Part shown: in pieces, positions 51,735 to 61,245 of the stretch | How the letters are laid out: every line of letters begins with the position of its first letter | Numbering within the stretch: position 1 is the stretch's first letter | From: Verrucomicrobiia bacterium | Lineage (GTDB): Bacteria > Verrucomicrobiota > Verrucomicrobiia > Limisphaerales > JADLHS01 | DNA length: 64,000 bases | Reading direction: 5' to 3' | Assembly: GCA_026125285.1 (NCBI GenBank) | Contig: JAHCLO010000010.1 | Location: 62,001 to 126,000 of the forward strand | Position numbers and translations under genes: made by a program | The notes under the pieces: model-generated | The model's input: only the letters and a program-made list of their open reading frames with translations | Told to the model about the DNA's origin: nothing | The model's database searches: none

Positions 51735-51739
51735 TTGCC

Positions 51740-51934
51740 ATGAACCTGCCCGAACTCGCCGCGCTGCTTGAACGCTTGGGTTGCCCCGTGCAACGAACGG
51801 CGGAAATGGCGGCGCAATTGGATAAACGCGCGCGCCAATTGGCTGAACGGAAGGGGCGGAGCTACGAAGCAGCCATGGCACACTTGCTCAAACTGATGCA
51901 GCAAGGCTGGGCCGCGAAGGAAAGAATCCCGTAA
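51740..51934 (+). CDS. Small conserved-looking protein before a Nudix gene
   Basis: 64 residues: MNLPELAALLERLGCPVQRT then AEMAAQLDKRARQLAERKGR, helical and basic, with no motif I recognise. Its TAA is followed at once by the ATG of the Nudix gene, so they are probably co-translated. ATG 51740 is chosen because the longer frame would run through the terminator. Confidence 0.6.
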   Translation: MNLPELAALLERLGCPVQRTAEMAAQLDKRARQLAERKGRSYEAAMAHLLKLMQQGWAAKERIP

Positions 51935-52498
51935 ATGATCAAACCCTGGCCCAAACTCGGCACGACGCCGCTCGGCGATTTCAAGGTTTTCGCCCTGCGC
52001 ACCGACCGCAAGGTTTCACCGCGCACCGGGGCGGAACATGACTTTTACGTGATCGAAAGTGTGGATTGGGTGAACATCGTCGCCGTCACTCCGGATCAAC
52101 AGCTTGTGATGATCGAGCAGTATCGCCACGGTTCCAACACGATCGAGCTGGAAATCCCCGGTGGCATGATGGACGCGCATGAGTCTTCGCCGATGACCGC
52201 CGGGTTGCGCGAACTGCGCGAGGAAACCGGTTACGAGGGGTCGCCGGCACAAGTAATCGGCAGGATTTTTCCGAACCCGGCCATCATGAGCAACACGTGT
52301 TACACGGTACTGGTGGAGAATTGTCACTGCGTTCACCCGGTCGAGTTCGATCACGGGGAGGACTTGATAACGCGACTGGTCCCGGTCGGAGACGTGCCGC
52401 GATTGGTGGCGGACGGGAGAATCACTCACGCCATGGTGGTGGTGGCTCTGTACCACTATGATCTCTGGCACCGAGGGCTTAAAGCCGCTGTGAAGTAG
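51935..52498 (+). CDS. Nudix hydrolase, ADP-ribose pyrophosphatase-like
   Basis: 187 residues. Nudix region GGMMDAHESSPMTAGLRELR then EETGYEG, preceded by the LVMIEQYRHGSNTIELEIPG strand-helix typical of ADP-ribose/nucleoside-diphosphate-sugar pyrophosphatases. One oddity: eight residues, not seven, lie between the first Glu and the RE of the Nudix box. It follows the 64-residue protein without a gap. Confidence 0.9.
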   Translation: MIKPWPKLGTTPLGDFKVFALRTDRKVSPRTGAEHDFYVIESVDWVNIVAVTPDQQLVMIEQYRHGSNTIELEIPGGMMDAHESSPMTAGLRELREETGYEGSPAQVIGRIFPNPAIMSNTCYTVLVENCHCVHPVEFDHGEDLITRLVPVGDVPRLVADGRITHAMVVVALYHYDLWHRGLKAAVK

Positions 52499-52499
52499 T

Positions 52500-53333
52500 T
52501 CAAGCCGCCAGAGCGGCTGCCTGCACGCCCGCCAGAAAATCCGCCACCGCGCGGTTGAAAGCCGTTGGATTCTCCAGATGCAACCCGTGGGAAAGGCCGG
52601 GCAGGACAACTCGTTGCACATCCGGGATGGCGCCAGCCAGTTCGTCAAGGGTCAGAGCAAATGGGGCGGGAGTGTGTTCACCTTCCAATAGCAGGGTCGG
52701 CACGGAAATCCGGGCGGCATGATCCTGCGTGAACGGCGTGCCAGCGTTAAGACCATTGAGCATCGGCTCCAAGGTGTGAAGATTGTCGTGCATGACGATC
52801 CGCGCCCGCACGGGTAATCGCTCATAACCACCGGCTCCCAGAATGACGTCCAGGTATTGCCGCAAGGCGTCCGCCTTCCTTCCTTGGCGGAGGAGCGGGA
52901 CCACGGGCGCGATTGCCGCAACGGCATGGGCCAGGGCGCTTGCCCCAGCGCCATTGGCCGTCAACAGAGAAAAGAGCGACGGTTCAGCAAGCACCAGACT
53001 ATGCACCAGTTCAGGACGGTGAAGCGCCGCCGCCGCGGCGATGGCAGCGCCATAAGAATGCCCCACCAAGTGGGCCGGCCCGGTGACCTCCAAAATGGCC
53101 AGCAAGTCTGCTAGCTGCGCGTCCGGGGTGTAGTCCTCACCCTGCACAACCGCCAGACTGGGATAATGCCAACGGCGACTGTACGCCAGAACGCGATAGT
53201 TTCGGGTGAACGTCGCCATTTGCGTTCTCCACGTCCTGAAATCACCCAGTGCCCCATGCACCAGAACCAGTGGCTCGCCTGTCCCGCGAACTTCACAGGC
53301 AAAGTCCGTCCCGTTCGCATTCACAGTGTTCAT
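52500..53333 (-). CDS. Alpha/beta-fold hydrolase
   Basis: 277 residues. Oxyanion region EPLVLVHGALGDFRTWRTQ, nucleophile elbow HLVGHSYGAAIAAAAALHRP (Ser), acid in LLLEGEHTP region and catalytic His in LPGLSHGLHLENPTAFNRAV. General esterase/lipase-like family; the substrate cannot be told. It converges with the Nudix gene, ending only 1 bp from its stop. Confidence 0.88.
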   Translation of the reverse strand: MNTVNANGTDFACEVRGTGEPLVLVHGALGDFRTWRTQMATFTRNYRVLAYSRRWHYPSLAVVQGEDYTPDAQLADLLAILEVTGPAHLVGHSYGAAIAAAAALHRPELVHSLVLAEPSLFSLLTANGAGASALAHAVAAIAPVVPLLRQGRKADALRQYLDVILGAGGYERLPVRARIVMHDNLHTLEPMLNGLNAGTPFTQDHAARISVPTLLLEGEHTPAPFALTLDELAGAIPDVQRVVLPGLSHGLHLENPTAFNRAVADFLAGVQAAALAA

Positions 53334-53459
53334 ATTTCAGCCGCAAGTATCTTCTGATTGACCGCTTGCGCTGAAAAAGCAGGAAGCGCGCCTACGACTG
53401 GGCATACCCCAGGGACACCCTACACCATCATTGCTGCGGCCCCGGCAATCAGGAACCGG

Positions 53460-53747
53460 CTACGTTTGGGCCGTGGGTGTGCGGACTTGCTCCTTGCGAT
53501 CTTCCAGTTCGGCTTGCAGGGCCTTACGCTCGCTAAAGAATTGTTGCTGTAGTTGCTCCGCCTTCTCGAAGTCACCGGCGGCGCTTGTTTTGGTGAGTTC
53601 CTCCTGCAACGCCAGCTCGCGCTCTGCAATTTTGGCCTTGTACATCGAATCCAGGGCAGCGAGCTGTTTCTTTTGCGCGGTGCTGAGTTTGGCAACCGGC
53701 GACGCCTGATTGAGGCGTTCCATGGCGAGTTCGTAGGCGGTTTTCAT
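53460..53747 (-). CDS. Small coiled-coil protein of unknown function
   Basis: 95 residues, almost entirely helical and charged: MKTAYELAMERLNQASPVAK, ALDSMYKAKIAERELALQEE, FEKAEQLQQQFFSERKALQA. No family recognised. ATG 53747 starts the heptad-rich part; upstream codons look non-coding. Sits between the hydrolase and the TPR protein on the same strand. Confidence 0.65.
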   Translation of the reverse strand: MKTAYELAMERLNQASPVAKLSTAQKKQLAALDSMYKAKIAERELALQEELTKTSAAGDFEKAEQLQQQFFSERKALQAELEDRKEQVRTPTAQT

Positions 53748-53812
53748 GGTGATCAATACTCCGAATTTCAGGTTGCGAAAAGAAATGTACAAAAGGCTGT
53801 GGGATGCGATGC

Positions 53813-54268
53813 TTACGGTGTGTTCCCCGGCTTGGAAGCGGTCTTCTTCCAAGGCATGTCCGGGAACTTCTCAGGCAGTTTAACGGGTGGCGGTGGTGGT
53901 TTGGCCAACTCCAATTCAGGATCGCCCGTCGAACCGGTGCCGGGCGAGGTCTTGTCTTCTTTCCACGAGGCAATGCGTGCCTGAAGACCGTGATGCTCGG
54001 CTGTTTTCCTGTCGCCGCGCTTCATGTAAAAGAGGGAGAGATTGGTGTGGACGAGTTGTTCGCGGGGACGAAGTTGCTCCGCCCGGTGGCCCTCCTCAAT
54101 GGCCGCAGCATAGTCTCCCTTGCGGTAGTAGGCCATGCCGAGCGATAGCTGCGCGTCGAAGTGCTCCGGGTTCTCCGCGAGAATGGCCTTCAACTTGGTA
54201 ATGGCTCCGTCGAAATCACCCCGGCTGAAATCGAACAGCGCGTCGTCATATTGCTCCTGCAAAGTCAT
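53813..54268 (-). CDS. TPR-repeat protein
   Basis: 151 residues with at least three TPR units: YDDALFDFSRGDFDGAITKL, HFDAQLSLGMAYYRKGDYAA and QLVHTNLSLFYMKRGDRKTA, then a Pro-rich tail (LAKPPPPPVKLPEKFP). No signal peptide from ATG 54268. Probably a protein-interaction adaptor. It diverges from the HAD gene, with ~104 bp between. Confidence 0.75.
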   Translation of the reverse strand: MTLQEQYDDALFDFSRGDFDGAITKLKAILAENPEHFDAQLSLGMAYYRKGDYAAAIEEGHRAEQLRPREQLVHTNLSLFYMKRGDRKTAEHHGLQARIASWKEDKTSPGTGSTGDPELELAKPPPPPVKLPEKFPDMPWKKTASKPGNTP

Positions 54269-54372
54269 GTCTGGCAGAAGCACGCTAACGCACGATTGCC
54301 GGGCGACGCAAGCCATGCGTGTTGCCATGCGTGTTGCACCGGTTGTCATGGTTCTGGTATGCTGCCGCCAGA

Positions 54373-55200
54373 ATGTCTCAGGGAAGCAACATGCGGGAAT
54401 CGCCGGCGACGCTGCCAATCAAACTGATTTCAACGGATTTTGACGGAACGATCTTCACCGAGTTCGAGAAACCGCCGATCCCCGTGTCGCTCGAAAACCT
54501 GATCGCCGATTTGCAGGCACAAGGCGCAAAGTGGGTGATCAACACCGGGCGCGACATGTCCAGTCTGATGGAGGCGCTCGGTCGCGCCCGGATTTCAATT
54601 CAGCCGGACTATCTGGTGCTGGTGGAGCGGGAGATTTATCAGCACGATGGCGTGCGTTACGCGCCAATTGAAGCGTGGAACACTGCGTGTGCTCGCGACC
54701 ATGCCGAGCTTTTTGCTCGCGTGCGGCCCGAAGTCCCCGCGCTCACGGCGTGGATCAACGCCCGATTTCGCGCCACGGTCTATGAGGATGCATTTTCCCC
54801 GTTTTGCCTGATTGCTGGTAACAACGGCGATGCGGACGTCATCCACGCTTTTCTCGATGAATTCTGCACCCGCTTTCCGCAACTCACCGTGGTGCGAAAC
54901 GACGTGTATGCGCGATTCTGCCATGCGGCCTACAACAAGGGCACGGCACTCGCGGAACTGTCGAGACGCCTCAAGATTGGGCCAGGTCAGATTTTCGCTG
55001 CCGGCGATCATCTAAACGACTTGCCCATGCTCTCACGGGTTCATGCGCGCTGGCTTGCGGCGCCAAGTAACGCCGTGACCCCGGTGGCTGAGTCGGTTCT
55101 CGGGCAGGATGGATTTGTCAGTCAACTCCCGCACGGCGGCGGAGTGGCTGACGGATTGCGTCACCATTTGCTGCAAGCGGCGAGTCAAAAACAAACGTGA
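54373..55200 (+). CDS. HAD-superfamily hydrolase (Cof/SPP-like, type IIB cap)
   Basis: About 275 residues. Motif I LISTDFDGTIFTEFEKPP (nucleophile and acid Asp), motif II VINTGRDMSSLMEAL, motif III Lys in NKGTALAELSRRLK and motif IV AAGDHLNDLPMLSRVH. The C2B cap lies in the middle (~90-190). Likely a sugar-phosphate or flavin-phosphate phosphatase. Either ATG 54373 or ATG 54391 could be the start. Confidence 0.88.
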   Translation: MSQGSNMRESPATLPIKLISTDFDGTIFTEFEKPPIPVSLENLIADLQAQGAKWVINTGRDMSSLMEALGRARISIQPDYLVLVEREIYQHDGVRYAPIEAWNTACARDHAELFARVRPEVPALTAWINARFRATVYEDAFSPFCLIAGNNGDADVIHAFLDEFCTRFPQLTVVRNDVYARFCHAAYNKGTALAELSRRLKIGPGQIFAAGDHLNDLPMLSRVHARWLAAPSNAVTPVAESVLGQDGFVSQLPHGGGVADGLRHHLLQAASQKQT

Positions 55201-55314
55201 TTGCCACAAGCCAATAAATCACCACCACTTATGGCCAATTTTTGCCAGCGTAGCGAACGACCCGGATGTTGCGCAACCAACTATCGGACAACAGGATAAA
55301 TTGAGGATTAGAAA

Positions 55315-55342
55315 TTGACACACCCAGCGACAATGCTAGTGT
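55315..55342 (+). promoter_or_regulatory. Probable sigma-70-type promoter of korAB
   Basis: Perfect -35 TTGACA (55315-55320), 16-bp spacer, extended -10 TGCTAGTGT (hexamer TAGTGT at 55337-55342). It lies in the 229-bp gap upstream of the 2-oxoacid oxidoreductase genes and gives a leader of ~80 nt. Based on consensus matching only. Confidence 0.5.
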
Positions 55343-55429
55343 GACTGGGCAACGGTGTTTGGACTGAAATGGCTTCAGTGCTACCTCACCTTGCGGGACA
55401 TTGGCCACAGGCTTGATTCGAGAGGATTC

Positions 55430-57253
55430 ATGAGTGATTCAACATTGACCGCCCAAACTGCGGGCGGCACGCCCAAGTTAACGCGGGTTTCCGAGGCGGT
55501 GATCCGCATTGCCGGCAATTCACAGGATGGCATTCAAGCCATCGGCGGTTTCTTGGCGAGGCTGGCTGGGCGCAGTGAGCAGGAGGTCATGACCTTCATG
55601 ACCATTCCCTCAACCATTTCCGGCGGTCCTTCCATCTTTCAAGTCCGGATCGGCTCCGGCGAAGTTCTTAGCGCCGGCGATGAGGCGGATGTGTTGCTGG
55701 CGTTCTACCAACACTCCTACGAAGGGCACATTGACTCGCTGAAGAAGGGGGGCATCGTCATGTTCGATGCCGACCACGTCGAACCCAAGGCGGAATGGCA
55801 AAAGGATTACCACCACGTTGGCATCAAGATTTCGAGCCTGACCGTTGAGGCCATTGGCGGCACCGCCAAGGACAAGGGCAAGAACATCTTTTCGCTGGGG
55901 CTTATCGCCCGAATGTTCGATCTCAACGTACCCAAGTTGGAAAAGTTGGTGGCCGAACGTTTCACCGGCAAGGACCCCAGCATCGTCAAGAACGCGTTGT
56001 TGGCGTTCCACGCGGGCTACGGCTACTCGTTGGGCAACGTGATGGAGACGTTCAGGTTCATGGACAGCCGCGAGCGGGAAGGCGTGCAGGTGGTCATGAA
56101 CGGCAACGAAGCTCTGGCTTATGGATTGATTGCCGCCGGGGTGCGGTTTGGGGCGGGTTATCCCATTACGCCCTGGACCGATGTCATGGAGTTGCTGCGC
56201 CGTGAATTGCCCAAGTACGGCGGCTCGTTCATTCAGTGCGAGGACGAAATTGCCTCCATTTCCATGGCCTTGGGCGCAAGTTACGCCGGCAAGCTCGCCG
56301 TCACCGGCTCCAGCGGACCGGGGATTTCGCTCAAGAGCGAAGCCTTGGGTTGGGCAATCAACGCCGAGGTGCCGTTGATCGTTTGTGACGTTCAGCGCGG
56401 CGGGCCGTCCACCGGCATGCCGACCAACATCGAACAATCCGACCTGTTCATCGCCTGTTTTGGGAGCCACGGCGACGCCCCGCGCGTTGTGCTCGCTCCC
56501 GCCAATGTGGAGGATTGTTTCTACACCGCCATCGAGGCTGCACAAATCGCCAACCGATACAACGTTCCGGTCATCATTCTGAGCGACCAGGCCATTGCCA
56601 CGCGCATCGAGGCCTTCCCCGAACCCAATCTGGAGCAGGTTTGTCAGGATCTCGCTCCCGATTTCACGCCCGTGGCGGACCATAAGCCGTATGATCTGGC
56701 GGCAACCGATGGCATCGTAAAACGCGCCGTGCCGGGTACACAGATTCTCAGCGGCAAATACCCCATCGCCACAGGCTTGGAGCACGACGAATTGGGACAT
56801 CCAACTGGTTCTCCGAGGCTGCATCAGGCCATGACCGCCAAGCGTCGGAAGAAACTGCAGGCTCTTGCGGCCAACCTTCCGCTGCCGAAGATCTACGGTC
56901 CGCCGGAAGGCAATGCCTTGCTCGTGGGTTGGGGTTCAACCGAGGGACCCATGCGCGAGGCCGTGGACCGCGCCCGTGCTGCCGGGGATAGCATTTCCAG
57001 CCTGACCATCCGCCATCTCAATCCGCTGCCGGAAGGGCTGGAGAACATCTTCTCTGGATTTCATCATGTGCTGGTCGTTGAAAACAACGACGAGGGCCTT
57101 TACGGATACGGCGGGCAACTCTGCATGCTGCTCCGCGCGCGCTTCTGCAATTCACACATTCGCGGCATCAACAAGAGCGACGGTCTTACGTGGAAAGTCA
57201 AAGACATCCTGGAGCGCGTCAAGACGCACGTTGCCGCCGCCAAGCAAGCCTGA
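55430..57253 (+). CDS. korA: 2-oxoacid:ferredoxin oxidoreductase, fused gamma-alpha subunit (KorA type)
   Basis: 607 residues. The N-terminal gamma domain (~20-200) starts RIAGNSQDGIQAIGGFLARL; the alpha domain has NGNEALAYGLIAAGVRFGAG then YPITPWTDVMELL, QCEDEIASISMALGASYAGK and TGSSGPGISLKSEALG. Typical of bacterial 2-oxoglutarate:ferredoxin oxidoreductase, which makes succinyl-CoA with reduced ferredoxin. Paired with the TPP-binding subunit 24 bp downstream. Start ATG 55430 with AGAGG upstream. Confidence 0.93.
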   Translation: MSDSTLTAQTAGGTPKLTRVSEAVIRIAGNSQDGIQAIGGFLARLAGRSEQEVMTFMTIPSTISGGPSIFQVRIGSGEVLSAGDEADVLLAFYQHSYEGHIDSLKKGGIVMFDADHVEPKAEWQKDYHHVGIKISSLTVEAIGGTAKDKGKNIFSLGLIARMFDLNVPKLEKLVAERFTGKDPSIVKNALLAFHAGYGYSLGNVMETFRFMDSREREGVQVVMNGNEALAYGLIAAGVRFGAGYPITPWTDVMELLRRELPKYGGSFIQCEDEIASISMALGASYAGKLAVTGSSGPGISLKSEALGWAINAEVPLIVCDVQRGGPSTGMPTNIEQSDLFIACFGSHGDAPRVVLAPANVEDCFYTAIEAAQIANRYNVPVIILSDQAIATRIEAFPEPNLEQVCQDLAPDFTPVADHKPYDLAATDGIVKRAVPGTQILSGKYPIATGLEHDELGHPTGSPRLHQAMTAKRRKKLQALAANLPLPKIYGPPEGNALLVGWGSTEGPMREAVDRARAAGDSISSLTIRHLNPLPEGLENIFSGFHHVLVVENNDEGLYGYGGQLCMLLRARFCNSHIRGINKSDGLTWKVKDILERVKTHVAAAKQA

Positions 57254-57277
57254 ACCACCCCCAACCGCTTTACCTGC

Positions 57278-58243
57278 ATGAGCCAAACCACTGTCGAGAA
57301 TCCCAAACCCATAAGTGCCACCGCGCCGGCGGTGGTCGCCAGGCCGTCAACTGCCACCGGTTCGACCACCGAGCGCAAAGGTTTGACCAAGAAGGAAATT
57401 GCCGCCGATCACCCGACCTGGTGTCCCGGCTGTGGCGATTTCTCCGTGCTCGCGCTGTATTTCAAGCTGATCGAGAAGCGCAAACTGCATCACGAGAAGA
57501 TCACCACCGTGGCCGGCATCGGCTGTTCGAGCCGGTTTCCATATTTCGTGCAGGCGCACGGCGCCCACTACATCCATGGTCGCGCGCTCCCCTTTGCCAG
57601 CGGCATTTCGTTGAGCCGCCCGGACCTGCACGTGTTTGCATTCGGCGGAGACGGCGATGCTTTCTCCATCGGCGGCAATCATTTCAATCACACCGCGCGT
57701 AAGAACATTAAGATGACCTATGTGGTCATGGACAACTGGGTTTACGGGCTGACGAAGAAACAGACTTCGCCCACCTCGCCGCTCGGTTTCAAGAGCAAAA
57801 CCGACCAATGGGGCGCCGTGGATTACCCCATCAACCCGATGAAGCAGGCCATTTCCGCCGGGGCCACCTTCGTCGCCCGCACCACGCACACGAACCCTAA
57901 TCATGTTCTCCAGATGATGGAAGCCGCCATGGATCATGACGGCTTCAGTTTCATTGAGTGTCTCAGCGAGTGTGTAGAGTTCTACGAAGGCGCCTTCGAT
58001 GCCAGCAATCCACGCAAGGGCGGCGTGTTCAACCTTGTGCCCGGCAGCCACGATGTGACGGATGAAGATGCAGCCTACAAGCTGGCCGGCGAACCGTTTC
58101 CCGGCCACTTTGGCATCTTCTACAAAGTCGCCCGAGCGACCAAGAACGCCAAGGAAGCTGAGATCATCCAGAATTTCCGTGGCAAAGTGACTGGCTTGAA
58201 GGACTGGCAGATTTTGCAGAAGAATTTTGACCGGATGAAATGA
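57278..58243 (+). CDS. korB: 2-oxoacid:ferredoxin oxidoreductase beta subunit (KorB type)
   Basis: 321 residues. HPTWCPGCGDFSVLALYFKL and VAGIGCSSRFPYFVQAHGAH carry the cluster cysteines; VFAFGGDGDAFSIGGNHFNH is the TPP-Mg motif and MDNWVYGLTKKQTSPTSPLG follows. The N-terminal ~35 residues are a low-complexity extension. With KorA forms the enzyme that decarboxylates 2-oxoglutarate or a related 2-oxoacid and reduces ferredoxin, tying central carbon flow to low-potential electrons. Confidence 0.95.
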   Translation: MSQTTVENPKPISATAPAVVARPSTATGSTTERKGLTKKEIAADHPTWCPGCGDFSVLALYFKLIEKRKLHHEKITTVAGIGCSSRFPYFVQAHGAHYIHGRALPFASGISLSRPDLHVFAFGGDGDAFSIGGNHFNHTARKNIKMTYVVMDNWVYGLTKKQTSPTSPLGFKSKTDQWGAVDYPINPMKQAISAGATFVARTTHTNPNHVLQMMEAAMDHDGFSFIECLSECVEFYEGAFDASNPRKGGVFNLVPGSHDVTDEDAAYKLAGEPFPGHFGIFYKVARATKNAKEAEIIQNFRGKVTGLKDWQILQKNFDRMK

Positions 58244-58352
58244 CCGTCGCCCTGGGTGGCCTCATTTCTCCGAACTGCGGGGCGGCGGCGTTTTCCGCAA
58301 CTCGCAAAATCTTCCGCCCCGCGAAACGTGAATCTGTAAATCGAAACACCCG

Positions 58353-58853
58353 ATGCCCATCTACGAATTTGGCTGTCCGAAGTGCCGACGCATCTTCAGT
58401 TTTCTCTCAAAACGGGTGAATCCGGACCGCACTCCGGTTTGCCCGAAATGCGGCTTTAAGAAGTTATCCAAGCAAATCAGCCGCTTCGCCATGACCCGCG
58501 GTTTGAAGGAACCCGCCGCCAAGGCTGAGGGGGTGGAAGACGGTCCACCGCTGCCGGATCTGGACGATCCGCGCATGGAGCGCGCCATGATGGAGATGGA
58601 GCGCGACATGGAACACCTGGATGAGAACAATCCCCGGCACATGGCCCACATGATGCGAAAGATGAAAGACCTCATGCCGCCGGGGACGATGCCCAAGGAA
58701 CTGGACGTGGCCATCAAACGCCTTGAAGCTGGCGAAGACCCGGAAAAGATTGAAGCTGACATGGGCGACGTGCTGGGTGATCTTATGGGTGGCCCGGAAG
58801 GCGGCGGGAGCGGCGCTGACTACACGCGCGACAGCGGGTTATACGACTACTGA
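58353..58853 (+). CDS. FmdB-type zinc-ribbon protein with acidic/Met-rich tail
   Basis: 166 residues. MPIYEFGCPKCRRIFSFLSK and PVCPKCGFKKLSKQISRFAM form the four-Cys zinc ribbon of the FmdB family. The rest is a long charged, Met-rich segment (MERAMMEMERDMEHLDENNP, HMAHMMRKMKDLMPP). The ribbon suggests nucleic-acid or protein binding; the role is not known. Follows korB by ~110 bp and may be in the same unit. Confidence 0.88.
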   Translation: MPIYEFGCPKCRRIFSFLSKRVNPDRTPVCPKCGFKKLSKQISRFAMTRGLKEPAAKAEGVEDGPPLPDLDDPRMERAMMEMERDMEHLDENNPRHMAHMMRKMKDLMPPGTMPKELDVAIKRLEAGEDPEKIEADMGDVLGDLMGGPEGGGSGADYTRDSGLYDY

Positions 58854-58935
58854 CCAAGCAGAGGGGTCTAATTTGACTGTCGCCGATACTTCCATGCCCG
58901 GAGCGTGGTATTCACGCCTCTTCTACCTCCGAAGC

Positions 58936-60060
58936 TCATAAATCGTTTTTCCAGCGAGTGAACATTAAAATCCCGCAAACGAGTGTGCTCGCCAGTAAGA
59001 AAGCATACACGGCATACCGAGTGAAGGCTTTGGCTTGCTGGCTTTTGGGTCTATTGCGACTCGATTTTTGAAAATACTGGTCATACTCTAATGCTTTGGA
59101 TTCAGATTTTTGGAAGACAGGATCGCCCACGTTGCGCCATTGCCCATTTGTAATACCGTATTCTATACAACCCGAGGTTATGGATGCGGTTGTGCGGTAA
59201 TCCCGCACGTAGGTGTTAGTCCGTATTTGAGGCAAACTGATGTGCCGCGCCGAATCCAAGCCGACATTCTGCGCGACTCCCGTCCAATCGGCCGCGATGA
59301 CCAACTGACTGTTTTCGGCGCCTCCTGGCTTGGGTCTGAAAAGCGCAAAGTAAAAGTTCTTTGGGAGTACCCCATCCCCAGCCTTGACGAAATCAGTTGC
59401 AGTGAAAACGCCGTTCGTGTACCCGACGTTGTAAGGGCCCGTTCGTGGAGAGAAACTATCCGTCTCCGCGCTGTAAACGGTTCCGTCCGAGAAAAATGCA
59501 GCATAGGCCGGCAAACGGGGACTATCGGGGTGTCTTGTGATCTCTGCTTGAGAATAAAACTTTGTGGACTTCGACAACCTCGGCGGTATCGCCCAGATTG
59601 GTTTGATGGGTTGGCCAACCCTCGTATCAAGATACCAAGAAGAACAATAGGCAAACCATATTGGCCCGATGTCCCCGTCCACCGCAAAGTATGGTACGGG
59701 GCCGGAAGTAATCATAGCCCCATCAATGAAGAAAGGCTCTGGAGGTTTTCGCTTGGTCTTGACGGACTTAAAGTAGTTTTCAAGGCTCTCGGAGGACGTT
59801 GCTCCTAGCGAAAACACATTTGAGCCATCATAACCAATCTCATAGTAGAGTTTAGCTGGCCGTTTCCCGGTCGGCGATAGATTTGTAGTAATGATTGACC
59901 AATTACGCCCATCAACCCAGCATGTAAACGCCTTTTTCGTTGAGAAAGCCAATTCCCCATCTTGCTTGTATGCACGATACATGATGATCCCATCCGCTCT
60001 AAATACCTCCGCCGCCACATCCGAGGCGCAGAGCAAAACCCCATAAAGAACACAAGTCAT
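58936..60060 (-). CDS. Hypothetical membrane-anchored secreted protein, lower GC than neighbours
   Basis: About 374 residues. Signal peptide-like start (MTCVLYGVLLCASDVAAEVF), a beta-rich extracellular part (ADGIIMYRAYKQDGELAFST, WSIITTNLSPTGKRPAKLYY, PYFAVDGDIGPIWFAYCSSW) and a C-terminal membrane helix (TRYAVYAFLLASTLVCGILM) with a short basic tail. I do not recognise it. Its codons are visibly less GC-rich at third positions than the genes around it. ATG 60060 is chosen for the signal peptide; the frame is open to 60156. Confidence 0.7.
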   Translation of the reverse strand: MTCVLYGVLLCASDVAAEVFRADGIIMYRAYKQDGELAFSTKKAFTCWVDGRNWSIITTNLSPTGKRPAKLYYEIGYDGSNVFSLGATSSESLENYFKSVKTKRKPPEPFFIDGAMITSGPVPYFAVDGDIGPIWFAYCSSWYLDTRVGQPIKPIWAIPPRLSKSTKFYSQAEITRHPDSPRLPAYAAFFSDGTVYSAETDSFSPRTGPYNVGYTNGVFTATDFVKAGDGVLPKNFYFALFRPKPGGAENSQLVIAADWTGVAQNVGLDSARHISLPQIRTNTYVRDYRTTASITSGCIEYGITNGQWRNVGDPVFQKSESKALEYDQYFQKSSRNRPKSQQAKAFTRYAVYAFLLASTLVCGILMFTRWKNDL

Positions 60061-60740
60061 AGGGAATTGCTTTTGGGACGCTACGCGGTTCAGGGAAGAC
60101 TGCTTTTGCGTCGGGATCATGTTCTGCGATCCTACTCCTTCGTCGGTTCCCGTCAACGGCTCTTTTCAGCTTTCGTTCCGTCATTCCGTCCGTCCCTAGC
60201 GCGAAGTGGAACGCGGCTCAGAGTCGCGGGCCGGTAGCTTGAGTCCCAATTGGAGCGACTCGCATTTGGTCTGAAAAATATGTCGTGCGAGGGATGCCGG
60301 GGGGAACAATTGAACTGCGGATGTGGTCACCAGCGGGATTGCGATTGCAGAAGCCTGCGGGCCGATTTCTCCGGCACCGCCAGGCAGAGCTCGAGGCAAC
60401 CGCAATCGCGCAAGCGAGACGTCCCGCCGACCGTATACAGCGGAACCCAGAATAACCTCCCTGACTCAAGAAGTTCGGCGAGACGTCTCGCGTGCGGCGA
60501 TGCGATGGTTCGGTTTATTCGAAACCAAATCCGGCAATTCAAAGAACTGCGCGTAACCTTAGTCAAACTCGCGGAAAGTGGAATACGGTGAAACCCTTAA
60601 TCCGATATTGATTGTTGCTGTAATAAGTATGGTTGGCCCGGCCTGGCGCAAAGCCGTCTTGCTCCGGGGCACAACCATGACCCGACAACTGTGACGCAAG
60701 ATTTGACGCCCGCCGCGGCAACCCGCAGAGTTCCGCCCGC
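60061..60740. other. 680-bp region without a supported gene
   Basis: Contains a palindrome at 60412-60493. Several overlapping frames on both strands are open for 60-110 codons, but none has a family motif, ribosome site or consistent codon pattern; one (60250-60591, plus) is Cys-rich at its start. Promoters for the flanking genes must lie here but are not clear. Confidence 0.5.
60412..60493. repeat. Palindrome with GCGAGACGTC arms
   Basis: Left arm AAGCGAGACGTCCCGCCG (60412-60429) and right arm CGGCGAGACGTCTCGCGT (60476-60493) are inverted repeats matching at 16 of 18 positions, separated by 46 bp. Confidence 0.75.
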
Positions 60741-61220
60741 ATGGCGCACATTCACGAGAAGATTGATTTCACGGTCGCGATCTTCGTGGTTCACCAACAA
60801 CGCGTGTTGCTCGTCCACCATCGCCGGCTGGAGAAATGGCTGCCACTCGGTGGCCACATTGAACTGGACGAAAACCCGGAGCAGGCCGCGCTGCGCGAGG
60901 CGAAGGAAGAAAGCGGTCTGGAGGTGGAACTGCTCGGCGAGCGTCCGCCGACCACCGAACCCGGCACCCGCGCCCTGATCGCGCCGCGTTTCCTGGACAT
61001 CCATCGCATTACCGACACCCATGAGCACATTGGCATGATCTATTGGGCGCGTCCGCGGAACGGCACCCTCACGCTCGCCGCCGAGGAACATCTCGATATC
61101 CGTTGGTGCGCGGCGTCCGACCTCGAGGCGCTTCAACCAGCGATGAGCGATGCCGTAAAGTGGTACTGCCGCAAAGCCATTGAGGAAATCTCCAGCGGCA
61201 ATTGTCTGGGCACGAAGTAA
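60741..61220 (+). CDS. Nudix hydrolase
   Basis: 159 residues with a canonical Nudix box: GGHIELDENPEQAALREAKE then ESGLEV. Starts MAHIHEKIDFTVAIFVVHQQ; preceded by FTVAIFVV-type strand and followed by HEHIGMIYWARPRNG. Probably hydrolyses a nucleoside diphosphate derivative; the substrate is unknown. Only 25 bp before the MFS gene, so likely co-transcribed. Confidence 0.9.
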   Translation: MAHIHEKIDFTVAIFVVHQQRVLLVHHRRLEKWLPLGGHIELDENPEQAALREAKEESGLEVELLGERPPTTEPGTRALIAPRFLDIHRITDTHEHIGMIYWARPRNGTLTLAAEEHLDIRWCAASDLEALQPAMSDAVKWYCRKAIEEISSGNCLGTK

Positions 61221-61245
61221 GCACGGCTCACGCATCTCGCTCCCC

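Noticed and set aside
60250-60591. Cys-rich small ORF (MSCEGCRGEQLNCGCG...)
   Set aside because: It runs through a palindrome, has no ribosome site, and competes with equally open frames on the other strand.
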